From the NCBI RefSeq assembly GCF_018332715.1, contig NZ_BOQP01000004.1, forward strand, positions 186,001-250,000: a stretch of DNA of 64,000 bases, written 5' to 3'. Shown piece by piece: positions 53,192 through 61,781 of the stretch; the stretch's first letter is position 1, and every line of letters begins with the position of its first letter. The position numbers and the translations under genes are program-made. Source of the DNA: Winogradskya consettensis (GTDB lineage: Bacteria; Actinomycetota; Actinomycetes; Mycobacteriales; Micromonosporaceae). Below the pieces are notes generated by a model that ran no database searches, had not been told where the DNA came from, and worked only from the letters and a program-made list of their open reading frames with translations.

Positions 53192-53197
53192 TTTCGG

Positions 53198-54832
53198 TCA
53201 GCCCGCCGTATAACCGGTGACTTTGCCGGCCCAGGCGATGAATTTGTCGGCGTCCTGATTGACCGCGTGGCCCGCGTCCCAGTACATCAGGGCGTCGACG
53301 GTGTCGCCCAGACCGGTGACACCGGCGACGAGGTTGCTCAGGACGGTCAGCGAGGTGTCGGTGTCGCTGGTGCCGACGCGGAAGAACCAGTTCTTGGCGC
53401 GGCCCGCGTTCTTCTCCGTGAGGAAGTACATCGGGTTCATCAGGGTGAGCAGTTGCGGGATGTCGCTGTCGAGGGCGGTGCCCGACTTACCGCTGGTGTC
53501 GTTCTTCAGGCTGAATTCCGTAAAGTGGCGGGTGTCGGTGGTGGCCGAGCCGAATTCGTTGTTCTCGCCGGCGCTCAGATCGAACGCGTCGAACGCGGGC
53601 TGAGCTTTTTTGCGGGTGCCGAGGTGTTTGAGGTAGTCGGCGAACGTGAAAACCGCTTTCCCGCCGGACCAGGCGATGCCGGCGTTGGCGGAAAGGTATT
53701 TCGCACGGTCGGCTGCGGACAGTTCGCTGAGGTACTTGGTGGCGGCTGGCTGCAGGTAGGTCGTGAGCAGGTAATCCTGGTAACGGTCGGCGGTCAGGTC
53801 CTTGCCGTCGACGCCGGTCAGATGCAGAGATTTCTGGTACGCCGTGAACGCGTCCGACAATTCCTTCGCGATGCCCTGGTCCACGGTTTTCCCGGTCGCC
53901 TGGCTGGTGAGGCTGCCCCAGAGGAACTCGTAGGCGCCGTCGGCGTTCTCGAGATCGGTGATCGGGCAGTACGCGGCGACGGCGAAGATCGTGTCGTCGG
54001 CGTCGGCCGCACCGAGCGCGGTGAGGTACGGGGTGTAAAGGTCGCTGCCGCCCGAGGCACCGAGCAGTGTGGACACTGCGCCGCCTGCACTCGTACCGTC
54101 AGAGACGATCTTGTCCGTGTTGCCGGGGACCGTGCCCTTGTTCGCTTTCAGGTAGCGGATCGCGGCCTTGAGGTCGACGATGACCGCCGGCGCCGTGCCG
54201 AAGTTCTTGCCGTCGCCGGTCTTGTTGTCCCGGCCACGCGCGGCCACCTGGACGACCACCCAGCCGGCTGCCAGCGCGGCTGACGCGTTCTGGCCGCTGC
54301 TCCCGGCTCCGGTCGGCAACCCACCCATCCCACCCGGCCCACCACTGGGAAGACCCGCCATGCCACTCGGCAGACCGCCCATCCCGCCGGGGCCACCACT
54401 CGGTAGACCGGCCATACCGCTGGGAAGACCGCCGGGCATGCCACCGCCCGGCATCCCGCCCCCGGCGGCGAACGGGTCGTCGGTGGCCTTGGCCGACATG
54501 TAGCCGCCGACCGGGATCTCGAACAGGATCGGCGCGTCGGACGCGTCGACGGCCTTCCCGGCAATGGTCACGGGGACGGCGATGGTCAGGCTCTGATAGT
54601 CGACATCCACGGGCTTGGCGACGTAGGGGATCTTGCTGAAGAGCCGGTACTCGACCTCGACCTCGCCCGCCGCCGTGGTGACGGTCGTCGTCTTCGACGT
54701 GTACTTCGTCTTGTCGAACACGAGGGAACCGGTCGTCGTGGGCGCGGGGTCGGAGTCGCAGGCGGCAAGCAGTCCCGCGGCGGGGATCAGACCGAGGGCG
54801 CCGAGCAGGGTGCGGCGGGACAGGTTCGTCAT
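53198..54832 (-). CDS. Secreted tannase-like esterase (subtype B tannase family)
   Basis: The product is 544 residues with an RR-containing (NLSRRTLLGALG) lipoprotein signal and lipobox LLAAC. The catalytic elbow SDGTSAGGA near 265 and the following LLGASGGSDLYTPYL, YCPITDLENADGAYE and the terminal DAGHAVNQDADKF (His of the triad) match subtype B tannase-type alpha/beta hydrolases. These cleave galloyl esters. It carries a Gly/Met/Pro-rich insert with two 18-residue repeats at 134-169, absent in the family as I know it. Probably a surface lipoprotein acting on tannins or related esters. Confidence 0.75.
   Translation of the reverse strand: MTNLSRRTLLGALGLIPAAGLLAACDSDPAPTTTGSLVFDKTKYTSKTTTVTTAAGEVEVEYRLFSKIPYVAKPVDVDYQSLTIAVPVTIAGKAVDASDAPILFEIPVGGYMSAKATDDPFAAGGGMPGGGMPGGLPSGMAGLPSGGPGGMGGLPSGMAGLPSGGPGGMGGLPTGAGSSGQNASAALAAGWVVVQVAARGRDNKTGDGKNFGTAPAVIVDLKAAIRYLKANKGTVPGNTDKIVSDGTSAGGAVSTLLGASGGSDLYTPYLTALGAADADDTIFAVAAYCPITDLENADGAYEFLWGSLTSQATGKTVDQGIAKELSDAFTAYQKSLHLTGVDGKDLTADRYQDYLLTTYLQPAATKYLSELSAADRAKYLSANAGIAWSGGKAVFTFADYLKHLGTRKKAQPAFDAFDLSAGENNEFGSATTDTRHFTEFSLKNDTSGKSGTALDSDIPQLLTLMNPMYFLTEKNAGRAKNWFFRVGTSDTDTSLTVLSNLVAGVTGLGDTVDALMYWDAGHAVNQDADKFIAWAGKVTGYTAG
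54324..54431 (-). repeat. Two 54-bp repeats encoding a Gly/Pro/Met-rich insert
   Basis: Two tandem 54-base units encode repeats of GLPSGMAGLPSGGPGGMG within the esterase, with partial GMPGG copies on one side. It looks like a recently expanded loop near the enzyme's lid. Confidence 0.9.
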
Positions 54833-54985
54833 GTCTCCAGCCTTCCGGCAACGGAGCCCGCTGTCGTCGTCCCTCAGCCGTCACCGCAACTACTGCCACC
54901 GCGGTACCGGCAGCGCCCTGACCTGCGTGTGCGGCCCCGGCGAGCCCGGGTGCCGGCAGCAGAGCTACCACGATGGCAGTAAGGG

Positions 54986-55660
54986 TCAGGGCTGATCGCC
55001 GGCACGGACCAGGCCGCTCTGGTAGCCGATGACGACGAGTTGCGCGCGGTCGCGGACGCCGAGCTTGGTCATCGTACGGTTCACGTGGGTCTTGACCGTG
55101 AGGGGTGAGAGGGTGAGCTGCTCGGCGATGTCCTCGTTCGAGCGGCCGAGCGCCGCCAGGCGCAGCACCTCGCGTTCCCGGTCGGTGAGCATGGCCAGCG
55201 CGGGCGGCACGAGCGGCCGGCGTTCCCGTTCCGGGGCGATGAGCCGGTCGATCAGCCCGCGGGTCGCGCGGGGGGTCAGCAGGGCCTCGCCCGCCGCGAC
55301 GACGCGGATCGCCCGGATCAGCTCCTCGGGTTCGACGTCCTTGCTGAGAAATCCGCCGGCCCCGGCGCGCAGGGCGGCGAGGACGTTGTCGTCGGCCTCG
55401 AACGTCGTCAGCACGACCACGCGGACCCCGGCGAGATCCTCGGCGGCGGCGATCACCCGGGTCGCCTCCAGGCCGTCCATCACCGGCATCCGGATATCCA
55501 TCAGTACGACGTCGGCGCGCGCCGATCGGGCCAGCTCCACGGCCTGGCGCCCGTCGGTGGCCTCGCCGACGACCTCCATGCCGTCGGCGAGGTCGATGAT
55601 GAGCCGGAAGCCGGCGCGGATCAGGGTCTGATCGTCGGCCAGGACGACACGGATGCTCAC
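54986..55660 (-). CDS. NarL-type response regulator
   Basis: The GTG at 55660 overlaps the kinase stop (GTGA) and gives 224 residues. Receiver motifs: ADDQ near 10, VVLMDIRMPVMDG near 54, and FLSKD. A LuxR helix-turn-helix (LTDREREVLRLAALGRSN, then LTVKTHVNRTMTKL) completes it. It lies between the two tannase-type genes and may regulate the esterase encoded 153 bases downstream on the same strand. Confidence 0.92.
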   Translation of the reverse strand: MSIRVVLADDQTLIRAGFRLIIDLADGMEVVGEATDGRQAVELARSARADVVLMDIRMPVMDGLEATRVIAAAEDLAGVRVVVLTTFEADDNVLAALRAGAGGFLSKDVEPEELIRAIRVVAAGEALLTPRATRGLIDRLIAPERERRPLVPPALAMLTDREREVLRLAALGRSNEDIAEQLTLSPLTVKTHVNRTMTKLGVRDRAQLVVIGYQSGLVRAGDQP

Positions 55661-56811
55661 GGCTGCTCCTCGCTGCGGGCCGGCGCGGGGAAGACCGCCC
55701 GGACCGCGAACTCGTCGTCGGTGGTGAAGCTCGCGTCGACCGTGCCGCCGGCGGCCGCTGCCCGTTCGCGCATGCCGATCAGCCCGTACCCGGAACCCTG
55801 CGATCGTGGTCCGGGCGGCACGCCGTTGGTGAGGTCGAGGGACAGCTCGGTGCGGGTGAACGTCACGGTGACCCGGACGGGACCGGTGCCGTGTTTGCGG
55901 GCGTTGGTGAGCCCCTCCTGCACGATCCGGTACGCGGCCAGGTCGGTCACCGCCGGCAGCGTACGCGTATCGCCGAGCCGGGTGAGCCGCACGTCGACCC
56001 CGGTCGCGGCGAACGATTCGATCAGCGCCGGGAGCCGGTCGAGTCCCGGGTGCGGCTGGTGGTCCGGTTCGCCGTCGCCCGGCTGGCGGTGCAGCCCCAC
56101 GATCGAGGTCAGCTCCTTCAGTACGGTCGCCGAGGCCCGGCGGATGTGCGCGAGCGGGGCGGTGGCGGCCTCGGGCCGGCGGGTGAGCGCGTACGTCGCC
56201 GCCCCGGACTGCACGTTGATGACCGCGATGTGGTGGGCGACGACGTCGTGCAGCTCCCGGGCGATGCGCAGGCGTTCGTCCGCGACGCGGCGGCGTACCT
56301 CGTCCTCCCGGTCGCGTTCGACCCTGCGTGCGCGTTCCTCGACCTCGGCGATGTAGGCGCGCCGGTTGCGGACGGCGTACCCCGCCGCCGCGGCCATGCC
56401 CGCCCAGGCCAGGTAGCTCAGGCTCGGGAGCATCCACCACCCGGCCCGGGTCCCGAGGACCGAACCGGCCCAGCCGCCGATGCCGCACACGATCGCCAGG
56501 GTCCAGGTCACGCGGGGGCTGTGGTGCATCGCGAGGCGGTAGAGCGCGACCGTGACCGCGACGATCAGCGCGGGCGCGGACCAGCCGGCGACCAGATAGC
56601 CGATCTCCGCGACGGCCGACAGGACGAGCACCGGTGCCGGGAGGACCCGGCTGAACCCGACCGCGACGGCGGCGAGCCCGGCGGCGCTCAGGTCGGCGGC
56701 CAGCGGCACCCCGAGCTCGGTGCCCGCTCCGGTGAGCGCGCCGGTGCCGGCGACCGCTGCCACCGCTACGGCGGCGAGCAGGTCCTTGAGCCACGGCCGC
56801 ACTGACTGCAT
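55657..56811 (-). CDS. HisKA_3 sensor histidine kinase
   Basis: With the ATG at 56811 the product is 384 residues. About five membrane helices (to residue 140) are followed by a coiled coil, the phospho-His helix ARELHDVVAHHIAVI near 190 and a HATPase domain (YRIVQEGLTNARKHG, then GYGLIGMRERA). A GTG at 56844 would place the start inside a stable hairpin, so 56811 is preferred. Signal unknown. Confidence 0.9.
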   Translation of the reverse strand: MQSVRPWLKDLLAAVAVAAVAGTGALTGAGTELGVPLAADLSAAGLAAVAVGFSRVLPAPVLVLSAVAEIGYLVAGWSAPALIVAVTVALYRLAMHHSPRVTWTLAIVCGIGGWAGSVLGTRAGWWMLPSLSYLAWAGMAAAAGYAVRNRRAYIAEVEERARRVERDREDEVRRRVADERLRIARELHDVVAHHIAVINVQSGAATYALTRRPEAATAPLAHIRRASATVLKELTSIVGLHRQPGDGEPDHQPHPGLDRLPALIESFAATGVDVRLTRLGDTRTLPAVTDLAAYRIVQEGLTNARKHGTGPVRVTVTFTRTELSLDLTNGVPPGPRSQGSGYGLIGMRERAAAAGGTVDASFTTDDEFAVRAVFPAPARSEEQP

Positions 56812-56830
56812 GAGGGCAACGGTACGCACC

Positions 56831-56865
56831 CGGCCGGGGACCACGGTGCGAATGGTCCCCGGCCG
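56831..56865. terminator. 13-bp GC-rich hairpin after the tannase operon
   Basis: CGGCCGGGGACCA and its perfect complement TGGTCCCCGGCCG flank a 9-base loop, 13 bases after the tannase stop. There is no U-run, typical for high-GC actinomycetes. It probably ends the leftward tautomerase-dioxygenase-tannase transcript before the kinase gene. Confidence 0.6.
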
Positions 56866-56877
56866 AGCGGTTCGAGG

Positions 56878-58581
56878 TCAGTGCCGGGTGATGACGAGCT
56901 TGCCGTCCACCGCCCTGGGCCAGGTCTGGTAGCCGTGGGAGTACAGCGCCTGGCCGACCCAGCGGTAGTCGTTGCGGACCGGGTTCTCCGGGGTGTACGC
57001 CACGAAGTTGGCGGCGTCGTCGATGCTGCCGGTGCCGTCGTACCGGGCGACCGCCGGGTAGGGGAACACCGGACGGGTACGGGTGACCGCGCCCCCGGCG
57101 ATGTTCGAGGCGACGATCCTGGCGGGCTTCCGGCCGCTCTCCGTCCACGCCATCACGGGCGTGAGGATGTCGAACGTGTTCGGGCCCTCGCCGCCGCCGC
57201 AGTGCGCGACGCCGGGGAAGAGGTAGAGCTTGGCGAAGCGGTCGACCGTCGCCGCGCCCATCGTCGTCCGCATCGTGTCGTAGTAGTCCATCGTCCCCTG
57301 CGGGGAGATGTGCTGGTCGTTCCAGCCGTGCCAGAGCAGCAGCTTGCCGCCGGCGCGCTGGAACGTGCTCAGGTCGGGGTCGATCGCCGCCATGTACGTC
57401 GTCGACGGCAGCATCGTCTTCCAGAACGAGGCGACGGTGAACTTCAGGTCGGACAGCTTGTAGGCCGGGTTCGGGTTGTTCGGCTGGGCCAGGTAGCGCA
57501 GGTAGGACAGCGCGAACATCTCACTGCCGACGGTCTGGCCCTGCGCGGCCGGGATGAACAGCGTCCAGTCGAGCTCGGAGCTCCACTCGTGCGCGATCGC
57601 CGGCTCGAGGCGGTTGCCGTGCTCGTCGGTGGCGCCGTCGTGCAGCTTGCGGACCACGGTCGCCTCGGCGCTGGTCAGGCAGGTCGCCGGGTCCTGGCCC
57701 GCCGTGCAGACGATGCTCGCCGGGTTGAAGTGGCACAGCCGCGGGTCGTCGACCAGCCCGTCGCGCAGACCGTCGATCGTGTCGCAGGCGGCGAGGACGG
57801 CCGCGTGGATCAGCGGCAGCTTGTTCGACAGCAGGATGTACTTGCCGTCGGCGTCGAGGTTCGCGTAGACGTTCCAGGCGTGGTGGAAGGTGTTCTGCAG
57901 GGCCATGTTGTTGGCCGGGGCGCCGGCCGCGATGCCGTCGAAGTCGTGCGGGTAGCGCTGCGCCTCCATCAGCGCCTCGCGGCCGCCGTCCGAGCAGCCG
58001 TCGAAGTACGAGTAGACCGGCTGGCGGCCGTAGAACTTCGTGATGATCGCCTTGGCCACCTGGGACGTCACGTGCACGCCGCGGTAGGCGAAGTCGATCT
58101 GTGCCTGCGGGTTGCCGGCCGCCCAGGAGCCGTCGTTCTGGCCCTGGTGACCCATGTCGGTGGTGGCGCCCGCGACGGTGCCGTCGGCGATGACCGGGCA
58201 GGTGGACGCCTGGGGGTAGTTCAGGTTGGCCATGCCGCAGAGCCCGCCGCAGCCGGCCTGCACGTAACGCTGGGTCCAGCCGTTGATGGGGAGCCGGACC
58301 ACGATCGTGTTGGCCGGGGCGATCGTGCCGCGGACCTCGCAGTACGGCGCGGCGCCGGTCGTGACCACGGTCGCGGTCTTCAGCGTGACCGGGGCGTCGG
58401 TGACGCCGCCCAGGTCGAGCCCGGTCACGTCCGCGCAGGTCATCACGGGTGGGATCGCGGGTAGATCGGCCAGGCCGTCGGGGGTGACGCGGGGGCCGGA
58501 AGCGAACGCGGCGGTTCCGGTGACGGCGAGGAGCGCTGTCAGGACGACGGTGAGGAGGAGGGGAGCGGGTCTGTGGCGCAT
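56878..58581 (-). CDS. Secreted tannase/feruloyl esterase family hydrolase
   Basis: The product is 567 residues with a Sec signal peptide (about 1-27). The family hallmark CSDGG lies in FDGCSDGGREAL near 195, with the triad Asp in WHGWNDQHIS and the His in VAHCGGG near 470. The two Cys flanking the Ser and His form the disulfide of the CS-D-HC motif. Members release gallate or ferulate from plant polyphenol esters. It is the last gene of an operon with an extradiol dioxygenase and a GalD-like tautomerase, which would process the released aromatic acid. Confidence 0.9.
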   Translation of the reverse strand: MRHRPAPLLLTVVLTALLAVTGTAAFASGPRVTPDGLADLPAIPPVMTCADVTGLDLGGVTDAPVTLKTATVVTTGAAPYCEVRGTIAPANTIVVRLPINGWTQRYVQAGCGGLCGMANLNYPQASTCPVIADGTVAGATTDMGHQGQNDGSWAAGNPQAQIDFAYRGVHVTSQVAKAIITKFYGRQPVYSYFDGCSDGGREALMEAQRYPHDFDGIAAGAPANNMALQNTFHHAWNVYANLDADGKYILLSNKLPLIHAAVLAACDTIDGLRDGLVDDPRLCHFNPASIVCTAGQDPATCLTSAEATVVRKLHDGATDEHGNRLEPAIAHEWSSELDWTLFIPAAQGQTVGSEMFALSYLRYLAQPNNPNPAYKLSDLKFTVASFWKTMLPSTTYMAAIDPDLSTFQRAGGKLLLWHGWNDQHISPQGTMDYYDTMRTTMGAATVDRFAKLYLFPGVAHCGGGEGPNTFDILTPVMAWTESGRKPARIVASNIAGGAVTRTRPVFPYPAVARYDGTGSIDDAANFVAYTPENPVRNDYRWVGQALYSHGYQTWPRAVDGKLVITRH

Positions 58582-58587
58582 GGCGGG

Positions 58588-59538
58588 TTACCTTCCGGGA
58601 GGAGGAACTACCGGGGTGCCGTGGGTGTGGAACGTGTCGATCGTCTTGAGGCCCCACGCCTGTCCTTTGGCGCGTTCGGCGCGGGTCCAGCTGATCGTTT
58701 CCCAGTCCGGTGCCAGGATCAGGCGGGCACCGGAGTTGCAGAGTTCGATGCGGTTGCCACCGGGCTCCCACACGTACAGGAAGAAGGTCTGTTGGATGGC
58801 GTGTTTGTGGGGTCCGGTCTCGATGTGGACACCGGCGTCGAGGCAGACGTCGGCGGCGCGCAGGATCTCCTCGCGGGTGTCCGTGGCGAACGCGATGTGG
58901 TGCAGCCGCCCGTTCGCTCCCGTCCAGTCCTCGGTGTAGACGAGGTCGTACGTCTTCTGCCCGAGGTTGAACCAGACAGCCTGCGCACTGCCGTCGTCCT
59001 TCACGATCTGCTCGGTGCAGCGCGCGCCGAGCACGTCGGCCAGGAAGGCGGACGTCTTCGGCACATCGGCGGTGAGGTAGTTGACGTGGTCGAGGCGGCG
59101 CACGTTGGCGCCCCGCCCCGGATAGGCCGCCGCCTGGTTCTTCAACGCGGGCCGGTCGGTGTCGTCGGCCTCGTAGCGGGCGGTGTCCCAGTAGACACCC
59201 ATCTCGTGGCCGTCCGGGTCGGTGAAGAGCGAGACCTCGCCCAGGCCGTACACATCGGACACCCGCTTGTCGATACCGGGCAGCCGTTCCAGCGCCTGCG
59301 GACCTGAGGCACGCAGATAGGTACGCCCGATGCCCGCCTGTTCGCGCTGGATCAACCGCACGGTCCACGACTGGTAGTCGTCCCACGTGTGCAGATAGAC
59401 GGACGTGTCGTCGCGGTGCACCTCGCGCAGCGACAGCACATCGACGAAGAAGCCACGCGACTCCTCCAGCACCGGCGTGTAGAGCTCCACCGGCCCGATG
59501 TGCGCGATGTCGCGCGGCCGATCCGGGTCATGGTTCAT
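58588..59538 (-). CDS. Type I extradiol ring-cleavage dioxygenase (VOC, catechol 2,3-dioxygenase-like)
   Basis: The ATG at 59538 has GAGG seven bases upstream and overlaps the tautomerase stop; 316 residues. Two VOC modules are visible. The iron ligands of the family fall at His151 (RRLDHVNYLT), His214 (RLHHIAFAT) and Glu265 (NRIELCNS), close to catechol 2,3-dioxygenase numbering. It should open a catecholic ring by meta cleavage. The nearby tautomerase suggests a trihydroxybenzoate or protocatechuate-type substrate, which is inference. Confidence 0.88.
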   Translation of the reverse strand: MNHDPDRPRDIAHIGPVELYTPVLEESRGFFVDVLSLREVHRDDTSVYLHTWDDYQSWTVRLIQREQAGIGRTYLRASGPQALERLPGIDKRVSDVYGLGEVSLFTDPDGHEMGVYWDTARYEADDTDRPALKNQAAAYPGRGANVRRLDHVNYLTADVPKTSAFLADVLGARCTEQIVKDDGSAQAVWFNLGQKTYDLVYTEDWTGANGRLHHIAFATDTREEILRAADVCLDAGVHIETGPHKHAIQQTFFLYVWEPGGNRIELCNSGARLILAPDWETISWTRAERAKGQAWGLKTIDTFHTHGTPVVPPPGR

Positions 59539-60608
59539 TCGCCCACCTCTCTTGCGCGCGGCCACACGAGGCCGTCGGACAGCTTGCGTGCGGTACGGAC
59601 AACCGTGCTCCGGCGGATCCGGGTCCCCGCCCCGCCCTCGTCGAGCGCGACGTTCACGTCGAAGAAGCCGCTCGGGTGCTCGACCCGCACGATGCGGTCC
59701 GGTGCCGCGACCGGACCCGTGACCGTGCCGGGGGTACGCACAGCGGCGGCGACCGAGACCGCGCCGAGCACCCCGACAGCCGTATGGACGCGATGCGGGA
59801 TGAACGTGCGGGTGGTGACCGTGCCGCCGTGCCGCGGCGCCGAGACAACCGTGATCTTGGGGACGGTGGCATCCCGGACGTCGCCCAGACCCATGGCGGA
59901 TCCGGCCTCGAGCCGGATCGCCTCCACGATGGACCGCAGCTCCTGGTCGGCCTCGAGCTCGTCCGGTGCCTCATCACCGGCCAGCTGCAGGTCGCCCGCA
60001 CGAACGAGCACCACCGGCATGCCCGCGGCGACGCAGGTGACCTCCACCCCGGCGAACCGGTCGACGAGCCGCCCGGTCGGGTAGATCGGGGCGTCGTTCC
60101 CGGGGAGCGCGATGTCGATCGGCGCGGCCGGGAACGGCGTCCCGGCCATCACCGTGTCGCCGTCGTAGCGCACCCGCCCACCCGGGGTCAGCACCCGCGC
60201 CGACGCGAAGCTCACCGAGGGGTTCATGATCCGGATCCGCACCTCGGTCGTCTCCGCGCCGGCCGCGACCAGCCCGCGCTCGACGGCGAACGGCCCGACC
60301 CCGGCCAGCAGGTTGCCGCAGGTCTGGGCGGCGGTGACGATCGCCCGATCAGGCACCACCTGCAGAAAGAGATAGTCGACGTCGGCACGCGGGTCGGTGG
60401 ACGGGCCGACCACGGCTACCTTGCTGGTCAGTGGGTGGCCGCCACCGATCCCGTCGATCTGGCGCTCGTCGGGTGAGCCCATGACCCGCAGCAGCAGGTC
60501 GTCGCGTTCGGCGGGCTCGTCCGGCAGGTCTGAATCCACGAAGTACGCGCCCTTGGAGCTCCCGCCGCGCATCTGCATACACCGAATTCCGGCTGCCTCG
60601 TCAAACAT
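59535..60608 (-). CDS. PrpF/GalD-family protein, likely 4-oxalomesaconate tautomerase
   Basis: The ATG at 60608 follows GAGG by five bases and gives 357 residues; an upstream start at 60653 has none. The family block CMQMRGGSSKGAYFVDSDLP lies at the N-terminus, followed by DERQIDGIGGGHPLTSKVAV and TCGNLLAGVGPFAVERGLV. PrpF-fold proteins isomerise unsaturated dicarboxylates. The GalD branch converts oxalomesaconate tautomers in gallate and protocatechuate degradation, while others act on methylaconitate. The dioxygenase and tannase neighbours favour the GalD-like role. Confidence 0.85.
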   Translation of the reverse strand: MFDEAAGIRCMQMRGGSSKGAYFVDSDLPDEPAERDDLLLRVMGSPDERQIDGIGGGHPLTSKVAVVGPSTDPRADVDYLFLQVVPDRAIVTAAQTCGNLLAGVGPFAVERGLVAAGAETTEVRIRIMNPSVSFASARVLTPGGRVRYDGDTVMAGTPFPAAPIDIALPGNDAPIYPTGRLVDRFAGVEVTCVAAGMPVVLVRAGDLQLAGDEAPDELEADQELRSIVEAIRLEAGSAMGLGDVRDATVPKITVVSAPRHGGTVTTRTFIPHRVHTAVGVLGAVSVAAAVRTPGTVTGPVAAPDRIVRVEHPSGFFDVNVALDEGGAGTRIRRSTVVRTARKLSDGLVWPRAREVGE

Positions 60609-60699
60609 GAGGTCCTCAGCTCTTCCGAGACGGGACGCATCTATGACCATCATTGGAGGCCCGTCCCGGCCGGCGAAACGTAAGCCGCTGTCAGCAACT

Positions 60700-60761
60700 T
60701 TGTCAACAATGTTTCGGACGGATCAAATCGTGGCCAGGATTGGCTTCAATTTTGTTGACGA
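60700..60761. promoter_or_regulatory. Paired TTGT-N2-ACAA-type operators between catabolic and transport operons
   Basis: TTGTCAACAA at 60700-60709 is a perfect TTGT-N2-ACAA palindrome. TTGTTGACGA at 60752-60761 matches 9 of 10 defined or free positions. Their centres are 52 bases apart, about five helical turns, so both face the same side. The form suits GntR/FCD regulators of aromatic and organic-acid catabolism; no such gene lies in the window. Confidence 0.6.
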
Positions 60762-60812
60762 TATGTGTAACGTCCGCCACACCGGTTCTCGAGCGCTCGC
60801 GCAGGAGGTCCC

Positions 60813-61781
60813 ATGTTCCGGCTCAGACGTCTCTCCCTTGCCGCCCTTCCCGTTGTCGCCGCCCTGCTCGTCGCCGCCTGCGGCTCCGGATCATCCGGTG
60901 ACGAGGAGTCCGGCAGCGGCCCTACCAAGATCAAGGTCGGGGTCATCCCGATCGTCGACGTCGCCCCCATCTATCTCGGCATCAAGCAGGGCTTCTTCTC
61001 CGCCGAAAACCTGGACGTCACCATCGAGACGGCCCAGGGCGGCGCGGCCATCGTGCCCGGCGTGGTCAGCGAGCAGTACCAGTTCGGGTTCAGCAACACC
61101 GTCTCCCTGCTGCTGGCCAGCTCGCAGGGCCTGCCGCTCAAGGTGGTCTCGGCCGGCAACTCCTCGACCGGTGACAAGGCCAAGGACTTCGGCGGCGTCA
61201 TCGTCAAGGCCGACAGCCCGATCAAGACCGCCGCAGACCTTGCCGGCAAGAAGGTCGCGGTCAACACCCTGAAGAACATCAACACCACCACCGTCAACAA
61301 GGTGGTACGCGACGCCGGCGGTGACCCGTCCACGATCACCTACGTCGAACTGGCGTTCCCCGACATCCCCGCCGCGGTCGCCAAGGGTGACGTGGACGCG
61401 GGCCAGGTCGTGGAGCCGTTCCTGACCATCGCGTCCAGCCAGGGCGACCGGGTGGTGACCGCCAACTTCGCGGGCACCGACCCCAACCTGATGGTCGGCA
61501 TGTACTTCACCTCGCAGAAGTACGCCACGGAGCACGCCAAGACGGTCACCGCCTTCACCACGGCGATGGCCAAGTCTCTCGAGTACGCGTCGTCTCACCT
61601 CGACGAGGCGCGGGCGATCCTGTCGACGTACACCAAGCTCGACCCGGCCGTCCAGAAATCCCTGGTCCTGCCGAAGTGGCCCGCCGACGTCGACCGCAAC
61701 TCGGTGCAGGTGCTCAGCGACCTGGCCACCTCCGACGGTCTCATCACCAACCAGCCGAACCTGGACACCCTGCTGCCGTGA
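60813..61781 (+). CDS. ABC importer substrate-binding lipoprotein, SsuA/TauA/NMT1-like
   Basis: The ATG at 60813 follows GGAGG; 322 residues with lipobox LLVAAC. The mature protein (KVGVIPIVDVAPIYLGIKQG, then VSEQYQFGFSNTVSLLLA, then GGVIVKADSPIKTAADLAGK) is an NMT1/OpuAC-like binding protein. Relatives bind sulfonates, nitrate, thiamine precursors or aromatic carboxylates. Its position opposite the tannase operon favours an aromatic acid, which is inference. Confidence 0.88.
   Translation: MFRLRRLSLAALPVVAALLVAACGSGSSGDEESGSGPTKIKVGVIPIVDVAPIYLGIKQGFFSAENLDVTIETAQGGAAIVPGVVSEQYQFGFSNTVSLLLASSQGLPLKVVSAGNSSTGDKAKDFGGVIVKADSPIKTAADLAGKKVAVNTLKNINTTTVNKVVRDAGGDPSTITYVELAFPDIPAAVAKGDVDAGQVVEPFLTIASSQGDRVVTANFAGTDPNLMVGMYFTSQKYATEHAKTVTAFTTAMAKSLEYASSHLDEARAILSTYTKLDPAVQKSLVLPKWPADVDRNSVQVLSDLATSDGLITNQPNLDTLLP

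Noticed and set aside
60653..60653. Upstream ATG as start of the GalD-like gene
   Set aside because: It has no ribosome site, while the ATG at 60608 has GAGG at proper spacing just before the conserved N-terminal block.
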